Assembly: GCA_951213105.1 (NCBI GenBank)
Contig: OX578133.1
Coordinates: 144,453,051-144,517,050 of the forward strand
Source of the DNA: Amaurobius ferox
Lineage: Eukaryota; Arthropoda; Arachnida; Araneae; Amaurobiidae
Direction of reading: 5' to 3'
Length of the DNA stretch: 64,000 nt
Of the stretch, positions 1 through 13,148 are shown one piece after another. The first letter of the stretch is position 1, and each line of letters begins with the position of its first letter. The translations under genes and the position numbers were made by a program. Below the pieces are notes generated by a model. That model had not been told where the DNA came from and made no database searches. It was given only the letters and a program-made list of their open reading frames with translations.

Positions 1-1775
1 AAATTTTTAGGAAATATTCACATTATCCCATAGAATATATAAAAAAAAATTCAGTAAAATATGTTAAGTAGTTTTTTAATTAAAAAAAAAATTTAATATA
101 GGGAAAAAAACAAATTCAATTAAATTCTGACTTTGGGATATCTTCCAGAAAGAAAAGAGAGAGATATTATATAATAAATATCTCTCCCTGTGTTTAAACG
201 TTTTGCATATGGGAGTGGCTTCATATTTTAAAATAAATTTGGTAGATAACAATTTTTCATTTTTTTTAAATTTTATATAACTCTTCTTGATAAATTTAAT
301 TGATGGCATTTTAAATGCACTTTCCTACGTCCTAGAGAGTTAAAATTTGGTACACAGCTTAAATTTGTTGAACATTTTATTCGACAAAAATTTGATGGAT
401 CTTTAAATATAGATCATACATTTTTTTCGAAATGGCCTGAAAATAATCCCCGTTCACTTCTATAAATCATTGGTGTAATATTGTTAAAAATTCTGATGTG
501 GACAGCACATGTCTTTCTCTGCAGACTCATATTCGTTCTCTTTATTTATTTAATGATAATTTGAGTTTATCTGCACAACATAAGTATTTTAAATGACATT
601 GAATTTACACGTTAAACTTAAATTTGGTTCTCATTTGATAGCTGGACTATTGTCAAAGGTGGCGTAGCGAAAACGCGAAAAAACTAGAATATCTCAAGAA
701 CGGCTAGTCCTAGAGTAATGGGGTTAGTCTTATTCTTTTTGTTGTCAAAAATCACATATAAAATAGGAATTTAATTGATGTAATTGAGCACACGTAGTCT
801 TTTATTTTTATATATAACGATTTTTGCTGGCCATTTCGCAAAAATAGCCCGTTCCTTTTTCCCGAATCGTAGTAGAATAACCTACAAATGATTTATATAC
901 AAAATTTTGTTAAATTTGGTATATAAATCACTTGTAGGTTATTGAAATATTATACTCCAAATTTTGTTAAATTTGGTTCATTAGTTTTTAGCTAGAGTGG
1001 ATAAAGGCAATTTCTGCGGCCATTTCGCAAAGAAGGCAGATTCTTTTATTACGAATCGTACTATAATCTAATGAACATCAGGATTTCCCATAAAAAACAT
1101 ACCTACCAAATTTTATGAAATTCGGTCCATTAGTTTTTCAATTAGAGTGGATGTAATATCCACACAGACACACAGAAACATACACAGATACACCCTTACA
1201 CACACAGACGTCTTCCTAAAAGTAGTTTTTTCGTGTTCTAGAAGTCCCAAAACGTGTAGATCCTTTGAAAATTCGAGTTCCGATCTTCGGCACGATTCCA
1301 ATACTTTGAGTATATACACATACACATATATATTATCTGTGTATTATCTGTGTATCTTAATTCCGTGCCTATGCAATTACAATAGTTGTGATTTTAAATG
1401 ATCCCTAAACTTTTATTATTTCTTCAAGGAAGCCTAATTTTAACATATGCAGAATGCAAATATCTCAAGCGATTGTAAGATGAATTACATAAGAATTGCT
1501 GAATTTTTTTCACACAAAATTATTTAGCTCTGGAGTCCGGAATACAAGTTATATGAATGAAATATTCATTGATTTTGCATAAAGAATCAGATGATTTATA
1601 TTTCGATACAATTTTAAATATTTAAGTATAATAAATTACTGTAGTACTGTGATAATGTAAAAGATATTACCACTGAATGAATCACATTTTAGAAATTTTT
1701 AAATGAAATTACATTTCAGTTGGAAAGTGTTTCATAATCAATGCTTATGCATGATTGATCTTTCTTGTATTTTAT
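1..1775 (+). repeat. Divergent HINE-like repeat, cut by the window edge
   Basis: The first ~95 bases resemble the interior of the HINE-like family (compare 57290-57360), and about 1330-1770 matches its 3' half, ending in the same terminal hairpin and CTTTCTTGT tail. The middle (about 640-1320) is different: two imperfect modules of 'catttcgcaaa...cgaatcgta' type and a strong palindrome, so another repeat is probably inserted. About 130-640 is unassigned. No gene is seen. Confidence 0.5.
879..940. repeat. 22-bp inverted repeat (hairpin)
   Basis: Arms 879-900 and 919-940 are complementary over 22 bases with a single mismatch, around an 18-base loop. It lies between two related modules and may be an element terminus or a miniature foldback. 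Confidence 0.7.
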
Positions 1776-1856
1776 ATATAGAAATATATAAAATAAAAAC
1801 TTATGTGTAAAACGATTACTTGTTTAATAATAAAAAGTAAACAAGTAACCGTTTAC

Positions 1857-3156
1857 TTTTTAACACTTTACAACAAAGTTGAAAAGTGTTTATGACTTTG
1901 TTCATTCTGTCTGTCTGTCTGTCCGTTAGCACGATAACTGCCGTAAAAATGACTTAATCAAAATGAAATTTTTGTATGTTGTTCAGACGGTCTGTAGGAT
2001 CTATGGGAATATAAATGAATAATATCACCCAATTAGTTTTGGATTGAACCTGGGTTGAAAAAATGAAATACATTGAACCCTATGGGACCTAATTTTTCAA
2101 ACATTTTTTAAGCGGATTTAAAATTCACAAATTGCTTCGGAATTTTTAGGTAATATTCAAATTGTTCCATAAAATATATAAAAAAAATTCAGCGAAATAT
2201 ATTCAGTAGTTTTTTAAATAAAAATTAAAATAATAATAACACCTCTTATATGAAACGATCACGTGACCATGATATGAAATTATCACGTGATCCACTTCAA
2301 AATGATATATGGCATCCATCTTGTCTCAAAATCGGGATTTTTAAAGTTCTTTTTATTTCATATTGAGTGTTGTATCCGTCCTAAAACCACTTTATTTTGG
2401 TTTAAATTCTGTGCATCTACATACTAAATCAACGCAATTACAATATATATGTGTTTAAATGCTCATCCAAATTTGATTATTTCTACAACGAAGCCTATTT
2501 TTCACTTATGTAAAATGTAAACAGCAAAATATGTAGGATGAGTTGTATAGGAATTGCTGTATTTTTTAACGCAAAAGAATTTAGCTCATGGAGTCTGCAT
2601 AGCTGATATGAAAGAAATATTCATTGACTTTACCGAGAGAAGGACGATTTTTTGCGATGAAGGTTTAAGCATAGAGTTAAATTACTTGTAGCTCCATGGT
2701 CTTAATTTTTAAATAAAATAAAGTATTATAGTATTGTGATGAATGACATGAATGGGAAATTATTTATGAATGAAATGATTCTTTTTTAAAGAGAGCCAGG
2801 CGTGTTATTTTTTCAGTGACGTCATTTGAATGAATTTCAGTTGTTTTCGATGAAGTTTTTAAATATAATAAATTATGGTGGTATTATGATAATTCTAAAA
2901 TTATTATCGAGTAATATATCACATTTTAGAGATGTTTAAACCAGGCAATTTATATTTCAATGCCGTCATTTGAATGAAGTTCATTTTTTTCGATGAAGGT
3001 TTAAGTTTTCAAATATAATAAATCAATGTAGTATTGTGAGAAGTTTTAAAATATTTCCGAGGAATGTATTGCATTTTAGACATGTTTAAATAAAATTGCA
3101 TTGCTGTTGGAAAGTGTTTCTTAATCAATGCTTTAAGCATGATTGATTTTTCTTGT
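1857..3156 (+). mobile_element. HINE-like (Helentron-type) non-autonomous repeat, copy 1
   Basis: This starts after a T run with AACACTTTACAAC, which pairs with GTTGAAAAGTGTT just inside it. A (TCTG)n tract and 'ccgttagcacgataactgcc' follow. The interior has two related ~150-base modules (each with 'gtcatttgaatgaa' and 'aaatataataaat'). The end has GTTGGAAAGTGT, the subterminal inverse of the start, then a hairpin (AATCAATGCTT/AAGCATGATT) and TCTTGTTT. Subterminal inverted repeats, a microsatellite, a 3' stem-loop and a T-T insertion site are what is known of HINEs; the class is inferred. No ORF. Confidence 0.65.
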
Positions 3157-3484
3157 TTATTAATAAATTAAATCGTAAATCAGTAAAAATTAGAAAATCG
3201 CTTATTTGACTTCCATCACAATACTTTCTGTTTATATATATGTACAATGTTTTCTGAAAGTTAACCCGCGGCAGTAAATTTGACCTAACTCAAAGAGTTC
3301 TGCTTTAAATGATGCCAAATTTAACAGCAAGGTTGCCAATTGAGTAATACATTCATGAGTATAATATTAAAATTAAAGAAAATATTTTTAATTTATTTTT
3401 ACCCTTTAAGCACACTTAGTGCATTCGAAACAAGTTTTGTATGCGATACAAATATACCAAACAAGCCTTAATATGGAATGTAAT
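3157..3484. other. Unassigned AT-rich spacer
   Basis: Between HINE copy 1 and the Tc1-like fossil. I see no ORF, repeat copy or RNA gene here. Confidence 0.4.
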
Positions 3485-4000
3485 CTCCCCTGACTTTAAC
3501 GCAAGCTTCCTATCGACGTTTCATTCCTTCAATCAGGTGATCCAACGCAACAGAGAGCAATAACTGACATTCCTGTAGAATGGTTTTCAGCTCTTGGGGG
3601 GTAGTTGGAGGCGGTAGACGAGTAGGGACGAAAGGAATCCCAAAGATTTTCAATGGGATTGAGGTCTGAAGAACAACACATTGATCACGGCATACGAGCA
3701 ATATCTGAGCTCTCAAGGTACCTGTCCACTAACCCTGCTCTGTGTGGTCAATCGTTAATGTCTTTCAAAAGAATATCTAGACCCACTTTTGCAGCGTAAA
3801 ATGTCACGAAGGGTTCAAAGACTTGATCCTGATACTTTCCCGTCATCACAGTGAAGTTCCGCACTTCCTATGAACACGTGCATGTAAATACGATATTCGA
3901 AATAAAATCCAGCTCATAACCATAACACTACCATGACTAACGGCGTGGTGTTCCACGATATTATTGGACTAGTTACGTGTTCCTCGTTCCACACATTATA
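3485..4000 (-). pseudogene. Tc1-like transposase fossil, catalytic C-terminal part
   Basis: Read on the minus strand with frame changes, it gives phrases typical of Tc1-family transposases: a region resembling 'DQVxEPFVTFYAAKVGLDIL' near 3770-3840, then near 3510-3716 PLKIFGIPFVP, PTTPQELKTILQEC and LDHLIEGMKRR, the usual C-terminal ending. The asparagine of the family's 'NP-IE-WG' segment and the acidic residue are not intact. Such an enzyme would cut and paste its element at TA sites; this one is dead. The N-terminal part of a similar protein lies at 5230-5510 on the same strand. I could not find matching inverted ends. Confidence 0.6.
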
Positions 4001-5229
4001 GCAATATTATATAGTACTTATAACTCAGTACTTGTCACAAAGTTCTTCTACTTTAAATGATCTTATTCGGAAAAGTAATATCCTTTAAACACATTTTGCT
4101 GAATATGTATAGATATTTTTTTGGCAACAGAAATTTAACTTTCTTTTCTTTACAATTATGTGTGCAGTGTTTATGCATGCATAGTTATTAATTGGATATT
4201 TTTCATACTGCAAACAGATGTATCTAAATATTTTCTAACGCTTCTATTTAACAAATTACTAAATCTGGCCCAAAGCAGCCTCCATGTAGTATATTGAATA
4301 AAACAGCGGTGGTGAAAATTAAAATGCATCCTCCTCCAAACTCCTCTACACGAGATTCTAGTCTGGTCTCTTAGCACTTATAATATCCTAAATACTTTGC
4401 CAAATTTATATGCCCTACTCTCCGCATTACGAGTGGTTTTAGCGGTATGATTGTTTTACTGAAAATTAAAATATACACAAAAAAAATGCATTGCAAAAAG
4501 CTCTTAACATCATAATCGTGTAGCAAATCGTGAATTTTTACTTTCTGACACTATTATAGAACGTGCTGCTTTCCAGAATGTTTTGGAATTCCAGATTTTG
4601 ATGCAAAATTTCGTTTTAAAACATCTTAAACACATTTCGGAGAGAGGTTTATTTCTGAGTATATGAAGACAAATTGTTCGAAATTTAAAACTTTTACAGT
4701 ATTATGTACGATGGTAAGTTATAGTTCCCTGAGCAATAATCATAGTAAAAGGAATGTATATGAAATTGATATTTTACAATTCCCCATTTATGTAAAAGAA
4801 AATATAGTGAAATAGCATGTAATAATTATGTAAATCAGTACAATGTATCAAATGTAGTGGCTTGACTAACCTGTTGCTAATCATGTTTTAAAAACATTCC
4901 ATTTCCAACGCATACATTTCTGAAGTGACAGTAGTTTTGAAAAGTTTAATCATCTTTGATTTCACCGATCTACCGAACGTGGAATTCATTCAACATAAAG
5001 CATGCCAAATATCGCCAAATGAGTGGCCAACTGAACAAAACTTTCATTTAATGTATTTTCTTGAACTTTAAGGCAATAATAATGCAGTATACACTGCAGT
5101 AATACACTATTTTTCAATGAAAAATTATCATTTAAAGAATTTCTCATCAGTATTTTCTCATGAATTTTCCATCCGTTTTTTTGCTGAATATTCAAGTTTT
5201 TTTCTGAATCTCTTTTTTCACTTAATACT
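4001..5229. other. Unassigned region between two Tc1-like fragments
   Basis: AT-rich, no recognisable ORF or repeat family. If the fragments on either side are one element, this is an insertion of about 1.2 kb into it; its ends carry no obvious inverted repeats. Confidence 0.35.
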
Positions 5230-5510
5230 AAGTCAAAGGAGAAAAGCCCGGACATTGCCTGCGGCGAAGCACAAGCACTTTCAAATAATCAGATTTGGTT
5301 ACCTCGTATGTCAGCATACTCTTCCAAAAGCACTATGGTTGTTAAATGATGTTGTAGCCCTAGGACGACCTGGAACGCGGTTCCAGATAACTGCCCCACT
5401 TGTTTTGAAATGTTTCCATAAACGATAAATGGCAGAATGGTCCACAAAAACAGAAATTGGAGACTTCCTTAATGGACTATTTTGCCTCAAGGCTCCCAAC
5501 AGTACGTTAG
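5230..5510 (-). pseudogene. Tc1-like transposase fossil, N-terminal DNA-binding part
   Basis: The minus-strand frame at 5311-5499 contains SVFVDHSAIYRLWKHFKTSG followed by VPGRPRATT. This matches the helix-turn-helix and GRPR linker of Tc1 transposases (known pattern: short HTH, 'RLW-RF', 'GRPRATT'). The frame then decays through stops toward 5230. Its orientation and order relative to the C-terminal fragment at 3485-4000 fit one minus-strand element split by 1.2 kb, but two separate fossils cannot be excluded. Confidence 0.6.
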
Positions 5511-5519
5511 TGTTGAAGA

Positions 5520-7590
5520 TCTTTCAAACGTATTCTTTTGTATTGCAGCAAAGCTAATCTAATTTAAAACCAACACTAACACTTTTCGAAAAATTTTCTT
5601 TGAGGATTGAATTTCTTAAGCGCATACGAATCATTTTCACCGCACACCCAATTTTTATATTGTTTGAAGAGCAAATCGCTATTGGACACATCATTTGATA
5701 TTAGCGTATCTCCATCGATGACAACAGCAAGTTTCGCCTTATAAAATCTGCCGACGCGTTCGCTATTTGGGAATTTGCATCGCGGGCTTAACTTTTGGAA
5801 GACAGTGTATAATAGTGAAAAATAAAACGAAAATGATGAGTGAAATGATGAGTGCGTGTAACGGGAGGAGAGAGGAAACTCTTCTCTATTGAGGACAACT
5901 AGAGGCGAAAATATTTTAAAAGGGGCAAAAATATGTAAGCATTTTTCGGCATTTACATTTTCGAGAAAAAATGAGTTATTTGAAAATGCAGTTTAAAGCT
6001 TGTAAATGTACTAGATCTGGAATTTTATTCAAATCAGTTTGCGTAAAATTTCAATAAAAATAATTACTTAAAATATGTCAAAAGACATTGATGATAAACT
6101 ATTTTCTGAATAACTTTATTATAAGCTACAAAATTTGCTTCTAACCCATTCATAAAGGAGCGAGTTTATAATGAATGAATATGAATGAATATTATAATTT
6201 TAGTGAATATGCTAATTATTGAAGTTTGCACTAATTGCGTTCGTAGATTAAAATTATTCCAGAATTTATTAATAAATGACGTATCAATAGCTAACATTTG
6301 CAATACAGGAAAATTATTCTAGTAAATTCCTGTTAAATGAAACCTAATAAAACTCAATTTGTGAATTTTAAAATCACCATTTGAAAAGAAAGCATTGAAT
6401 TAGAAACGGATTAGAATTATAATCTGATTTATGTAGACTGTATTAAAATGAAGACTGTATTAAAATTACAACGTTATGAATAATAATAATGAGCTACACG
6501 GATTTAATGATTTCAACAGTATTATACTGCCGTTGATCGATGAATTTTACTACTTATAATACAAATCAATCTTAATTAAATTACCTCCATTCAAAGCCTT
6601 CTGCAGAGGTATTTATAATTCACACAGGGAGATTTGGCGCCGAAAGGGCAAAAATGCACAAAACATGTAAATTGTGTACTTTGTAGATAAATGAACTAGA
6701 AACTTGAACATGAATTATGAACAATAGAGTTTAGAGATTTTTGAGTTATTTTTCCAAGTACAACATAATTGACAGTGTTTTCATCTAGCAGTGTCTCAAG
6801 GAAAGCATTTACAGCAATACGAGAGTTATATTGCTTTTTCTATAATCAAAAATAATATAAATTTTCTAAGTGGGCTTTGTGGGTCTATAAATTCATAAAT
6901 TTTTCGTTAAATGTTTCGTACGCAAATTTCATCTACTTTACAGAAAAATAACAATAAAAAATATATTCTCTAAAAAAGCGCTAAATTCTCTCATTAAGAT
7001 ATTTTTGATACCAATATTATTTCTTCTCTGAAATCGCTTTTGAGTGTTTTCAAGAGTATTTTAACTCAGTTGAATTTTGGTTGCCAGATAATTCTGCAGG
7101 AGGTTTTGAACGGAGTTACTTTATACTGCCGCCGATAAGACGAAAAATCAGATAAGACGAAATTATCTAAAACTGGAGATACGGGTATGTGCTCAAAACA
7201 GTTGAAAAGTAAAAGAAAATAATTAAAATATTTTAAATTATTAAAATAAACTGTGCATTATTGCCCAGAATTTCTATTTATACACAAATGTAAGTCATTA
7301 TATGTCATTTTAAGTCATTACGTGTCATTTTAAGTCATTTAAGTCAATTTTTGTGGATCGAGGTAAATATAACATGAGATCGAATGACCAATACAGCAGC
7401 TGTTCAATTGAATTGGAATTAAGATTTTTTTCTAATGTACTCTTTTGCTGCGATTTCTTTTTGGGGAAAGTTAGTTGAGGTAATTTTCTTCGGGGGGTAA
7501 TTAAATTTTCTATAGGTAATTTTGTATAATTTCGTACGCCGCACGGTTATGTACCAGGGTGCGTATATATCTGCACTTTAGGTGCCATCG
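5520..7590. other. Unassigned 2-kb AT-rich stretch
   Basis: No coding frame or repeat family recognised. At 7292-7353 there is a short tandem repeat of a ~20-base unit built on 'aagtcatta.gtcatttt', about 2.5 copies. Confidence 0.35.
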
Positions 7591-7597
7591 GCGTGTC

Positions 7598-7763
7598 CAG
7601 TGGCGTCGCCAAAGGGGGATTTGGGGGTCTTAAACCCCCTAGGAATCTACTGAAAACAATTAAAGTTCAGGGAAATGGTATATGGAAAAATGGGAAACAA
7701 TATAGTATACTTTTTTACCAATCCCCCACCCCCCACCAACTTTTATTTCTGGTGACGCCACTA
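7598..7763. mobile_element. MITE with CAGTGGCGTC-type inverted ends
   Basis: The left end CAGTGGCGTCGCCA (7598) is the inverse of TGGTGACGCCACTA (7750-7763), and C/G-rich runs lie just inside each end. Length is 166 bp with no coding capacity. Ends of this kind are known from hAT-like MITEs, but I see no clean 8-bp target duplication, so the superfamily is open. Confidence 0.6.
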
Positions 7764-8032
7764 GGAGTCAATTGTTAACTGTGGCTGCTGTAAATGTGCG
7801 CTTTCTATAAAAGTGTTGTCGCCAAAGAAGTTACGGCTAAAAGAAAAGTGCCCCCTAGTTGCGGGTTCCACAACTAGTCATACTTGTTTTATAAGGTGAA
7901 AGGAACAATTGTCGTAATATTACGGGGTTCTTTTTTGTTTGTTTGTGTGTGTGGGTTTTTCAGAGAAAAGCCAGAAATTCTCCTTTAGAGCCAAATGAAA
8001 GTTTGAGTTTACTGCATAATAGGTAACAATTA

Positions 8033-9328
8033 AAACAAGAAAGATCAATCATGCTTAAAGCATTGATTATGAAACACTTTCCAACTTCAATGCAATTTTA
8101 TTTAAAAAAGTCGAAAATGCAATACATTCCTCGGTAATATTTTAAAACTTATCACAATACTACATTGATTTATTATATTTGAAAACTTAAACCTTCATTG
8201 AAAAAAATGAACTTCATTCAAATGACGGCATTGAAATAAAATTGCCTGGTTTAAATATCTCTAAAATGCAATACATTCCACGGTAATATTTTTAAAACTA
8301 TCATAATACTACGATAATTTATTATATTTGAAAACTTCATCAAAAACAACTTAAATAAATTCAAATGACGTCATAGAAAAAATAACACGCCTGGATCTCT
8401 CTATAGAAGCAGGATTTCATTCATTTCATTCATCACAATACTATAATAATTTATTTTATTTAAAAATTAAGACCATGGAGCTACAATTCATAAACTTTAT
8501 GCTTAAAACTTCATCGAAAGAAATCGTCCTTCTGTTTATAAAATCAATTAATATTTCATTCATATCAGCCATGCAGACTCCATGGACTGAATTATTTTGT
8601 GTTAAAGAAATACAGTAATTCTAATACAACTCATTCTACATATTTTGCTGTTTACATTTTACATAGGTGAAAAATAGGCTTAGTTGAAGAAATAATCAAA
8701 TTTGAATGAGAATTTAAACTCAAATATATTGTCATTGTGTTGTTTTAGTATGTAGATGCACAGAATTTAAGCAAAAATAAAGTAGTTTTAGGACGGATAC
8801 AACACTCAATATGAGTTAAAAAGAACTTAAAAAAATCACGATTTTGAAGCAAGATGGATGCCATATATTATTTTGAAGTGGGTCATGTGATCGTTTCATA
8901 TCATAGTCACGTGATCGTTTCATATAAGATGTGTGATTATTATTTTAATTTTTATTTAAAAAACTACTGAATATATTTCGCTGAATTTTTTTTATATATT
9001 TTATGGAACAATTTGACTATTACCTAAAATTTTCGAAGCAATTTGTGAATTTTAAATCCGCTTAAAAAATGTTTGAAAAATTAGGTCCCATAGAGCTCAA
9101 TGTATTTCATTTTTTCAACCCGGGTTCAATCCAAAACTAATTGGGTGATATTATTCATTTATATTCCCATAGGTCCTACAGACCGTCTGAACAACATACT
9201 AAAATTTCATTTTGATTAAGTCATTTTTACGGCAGTTATCGTGCTAACGGACAGACAGATAGACAAACAGACAGAATGAATGAACAAAGTCATAAACACT
9301 TTTCAACTTTGTTGTAAAGTGTTAAAAA
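8033..9328 (-). mobile_element. HINE-like non-autonomous repeat, copy 2 (minus)
   Basis: Full-length reverse copy of the family at 1857-3156. The 3' tail with AATCATGCTTAAAGCATTG hairpin lies at 8041-8070, and the 5' (CAGA)n tract and AAAGTGTT hairpin at 9250-9328. It forms an inverted pair with copy 1 around the Tc1 fossils and MITE. No ORF. Confidence 0.65.
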
Positions 9329-10822
9329 TTACTATCTCTCTGTAAAGAGAGAAGGAAATTTATAAGTTACTTCTCATATAAAGACAAATAATATTTGTGG
9401 ATAAAATAGAATACATAAAATGCACGTACGGTATATATTAGTACAGTACTGTTATATTATTACATTTAAAAATCTATATAAATAAAATTGAAAATCTGTC
9501 TGTCTGTCTGTTTGTCCCATCATCACGGGAGAACGGCTGAACCGAATTTGATGAAATTTAGTGGGTAGCCTAGAAATGGCCCCACTTAAAATTTAGTCCA
9601 TGTTTGGAGTTTCCATAACCAGTGGTTCTCGAGATATTAGTAAAAAACGAATATTTCGTTTGTCTCATTATCACGAGAGAACGGCTGAATCGAATTTAAT
9701 GAAATTTTGTGAGTAGCCTTAAAATAGCCTCCCATAAATTTTGCCCAAGTTTCGAGTTTCTAATACCAGGGGTTGTCGAGATATTAATGAAAAACGGAAC
9801 TTTATCCTAGGAGATCTACTCCGTGGATCTACTCCGTGGTTTATCCAAACGGAAAGGATGAAATTCGTTTGTTTAAAACGTCAACGTGAATTAAAACTTC
9901 ATTTCTGAGCTTAGTGCAGGATTTTTGCATTAATTAGTCACTATCTGAAAGCATGAATTGTTTGAAACATGAATTTTAATGGAAAATCTAACTCCATGGT
10001 CAAGCATTTACTAAACAATGGAAAGTATAAAGAAATCTAAATGGTTATTATTTTTGCATTTTATGGGGAAGAGATCAAAATGATTATTTAATTTTGCAGT
10101 TTATGAGGAAGATTCTTTATTATATTATGTTGCTCAGCAACGCAATTAAATTAAATGTGTTTTTTAATATTTGTTATTATTTTTTCTATTTGAATAATAA
10201 ATAAATAGATGTATAAATATATTTTGTAAATGAACGATTTGATTTTTCTTTTAATTATATTAATTACGGACTGCGTACATCACTTTCATTTGACAAAGAG
10301 TTTTTAAGCTTTTATATTGTGTTTAGCTAATAAACTCATATTGTGTTTACCAATAAACTCGTTTATCCGATTGTTGAAACAGAAAAAGAGTAGAAAGTGT
10401 ATATCTTCTAATACAATTTTAGTGTTTGCATTTAGTATATACAAACGGGATCAGGATGTTTCATTCTTCAGATCTGCAATTTCAGAGCTACGAATTTGGC
10501 GGAATATCGCTAACTTGGCAACTTTTCTTAAACTTTGCCAAATTGACGGAAATATCGCCAAATTGCTAAAAACGACGCAAATCAATGAAATTAAATTCGT
10601 TTTATTAGAAGACAGTACTGAAATGATGTTTGGGTAGCATTTGTGGGTCAGTCTATCCATCCTACTTAGTAACACATTTATGGAATTTTTAAAATATCAC
10701 CAAGTTGATAAAAATGTTTGTGAATCTATAAAAATGTCATGAAATTGATAAAATTGCGCTTAATAAATGAAATTAATTGTGTTTTGTTAGGGGATAATAT
10801 TATGATGATGTTTCGTCAATTT

Positions 10823-10865
10823 GTCGCAAAATGGGACTATCAGTTTTACAGTCCCATTTGGCGAT
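10823..10865. repeat. Conserved internal hairpin of the Helitron family, copy in H1
   Basis: AAATGGGACT pairs with AGTCCCATTT around a short loop, bordered by 'tcgc' and 'gcga'. The same structure recurs at 22461-22504 and 52031-52073 with altered bases in both arms. Confidence 0.7.
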
Positions 10866-11674
10866 AAATTTGGCGATTTTTTAAGTTATCGCTAAATTGA
10901 AGAAAATATCGTCAAACCTTTCATGGAGATAGCATTATTCAGACGATATGATTTCCATCAATTTATTTGAAGCAACTGATATCATGTCGTTTAGCAATGG
11001 ATGTAAATCCAATGTGTTATGTGGCATACGATTTTAATTAAATATTTTCCGATTTGAATAATAAAGATATGTATATAAAATAAATTTCATTGGCATTGCA
11101 TTTTTGACTGGAAAATATCGATTACGGTCTTCAGGTTACACATTATTATTATTGATATTTTCGGGGATTATTGATTCCGGGATTATTGATATTTTCAAAT
11201 TATTATACCATTGTTTTATTATGACAAAAATTGTTGAAACTCACATATTGTACGTTGTGCGAGTAATCATCTATAAATGCACGTGTTATCTTCTAATCTA
11301 CGAGAATATAAGTAGTATAGGTATATAGGCATATATTTTGATATATATTGGCATATATTGGAATCAATTACGACCTTCTGGTATAAAGATTACGGGGATA
11401 ATTGAAATTTTCAATTTATAATGTCATCTGTTTTATTTCGGCAAAGATTTTTGAGACTCATATTGTAATAAGGGTAATCTTCTACTAACATACAGGCATA
11501 TTTTCTAATCTGCGACAATATAAGTAGTATATATATATATATATATATATTCCCATATAATTTTAGTGCTTTCATTCTGGCATATATTGGAATCAATTAC
11601 GGGTTTATTGATATTTTCAATTTAAACATGTAATCTACTAATACAGGTTATATCTTCTAATATTCGCGTATATA

Positions 11675-11679
11675 AGTAG
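11675..11679. repeat. Target site duplication AGTAG (left copy)
   Basis: AGTAG directly before the left LTR and again directly after the right LTR (19948-19952). Five bases is within the range known for Ty3/Gypsy integrases. Confidence 0.9.
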
Positions 11680-12579
11680 TGTGCCGATTTATTAATTTTG
11701 TTGATTAAAATTAATATTGTCAAAAAATGCATTTTACATTAAATTAATTATTTATTAGTATATTAATTATACATGTAATTTGTTCTTAAACTTACTGCTG
11801 TGTACATTGCGTTGGTGGCCGCAAAACCCACCTATTTCTGTGTTTAACGGGATACTAAGTTAACAAACTAAAAATTAAGGTTAATAGTAAAGGAACAAAC
11901 ATTTATTTATCACATACTCAATTTACACTCTTTAGTTTTACAAATTAAATAACTATCACAATAGTGGAATACATCTCAATGGTAGTTCGGGGGGTGTAAT
12001 GCCAGATGAATTGATATTTGGTTGGAGCACGTGGTGGGATGCATTAATTAGCTTTTCCTTAAAAACACAAATTTAGACAAATAGGTTATCCTCATATAGT
12101 TTAATTGTACGGTACCTGATCTTCTTTCATATAACTTGGGTAACACCGATGCCTTGTCACACTTTACACTTGCAATACCAGATGAACATGAGCTCTCCTT
12201 CGAATTCCTATATCAGAGACGCACACACAACTCTTAACTCTGCTACCGTCGCTTCTTCTTGACTAGTCTAACTCCAACAGCCTGCCTTGACCAATTCTGA
12301 CTCCCACTTCGAGCAACTCTCACTTATATCCCTTTTTCGGTCGGCGGTCCACGTGCTGAAATGTAGAGCTGAGAGCTAATCCGTAGACATGGCGTCGCCG
12401 TCTCGGTTGCCGCCAAACGGCTTAGTGTGGTATGTAAACATGGGCGTGGTATGTAAGATATGGGGCCACCTGTATATTATCGCCCATCTGCTTAGCGTGG
12501 GGATAATCCGCCCGCATTCCTGGTTCCATTATTTTTTAATCCTTCCAAATATTTATTACTTTACATTTCTGGCATTACA
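11680..12579 (-). repeat. 3' LTR (element orientation)
   Basis: 900 bp, beginning TGTGCCGATT and ending GGCATTACA on the plus strand (TG...CA ends). It differs from the other LTR by 4 extra bases near 12100 ('tttaattgtacgg' against 'tttgtacgg'). On the element strand it has AATAAA (plus 11902-11907), usable as polyadenylation signal. Confidence 0.95.
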
Positions 12580-12600
12580 TTCTCACCCCCCCGCGAAAAA
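12580..12600 (-). promoter_or_regulatory. Polypurine tract
   Basis: On the element strand a purine-rich run (GCGGGGGGGTGAGAA, then the LTR) lies directly before the 3' LTR, where RT primes plus-strand DNA. Only two pyrimidines interrupt it. Confidence 0.8.
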
Positions 12601-13089
12601 AAAGTCCAAAAGTTACTCTCCCACAGTTTCACCCCAGTGGTAAGAAATTAAGTTCACAATGGTTCCTCGCAAACACATAAGTTCATCCATCGTGAGAAAG
12701 GCTGAGTTCCACTTTTTAGCCTCGTACAACTCATAGCTTTGATAGTTCTTTGTAGTTTCTTGATAGTTCCCTGTCAAGTTAGTCCATTATTCATAATTGA
12801 CATACTGTACCATAAATTACATGAGGATTACCAACATTCACATTATTATTAAATTGTAAATTTTGATATATATTATTTGCAATGCATAATTTTCATTTCT
12901 CCTTTTACATAATTATTTACATACGACATATCATTACATAACAGCATTCATTACTTTATTATTATTATACATTTTCTTGTTATCATTTCATTTTGTAACA
13001 TATTGTAGTAGTGCAACTACCAACTTCCGATTCTTGGTTATGGTTGAATTCCATACCACCATATTATTTATAACTTACTTTGTTATTTC

Positions 13090-13091
<2 letters not shown>

Positions 13092-13147
<56 letters not shown>
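13092..13147 (-). repeat. 56-base A tract in the retrotransposon 3' region
   Basis: An unbroken T run on the plus strand, that is poly(A) on the element strand, between the pol stop (13295) and the polypurine tract. It lies inside the element, so it is not a tail. Confidence 0.9.

Positions 13148-13148
<1 letters not shown>

Noticed and set aside
12389..12643. 84-aa frame repeated at 19757-20086
   Set aside because: Both lie in the LTRs and are identical because the LTRs are; no known protein and the frame leaves the LTR into unrelated sequence.
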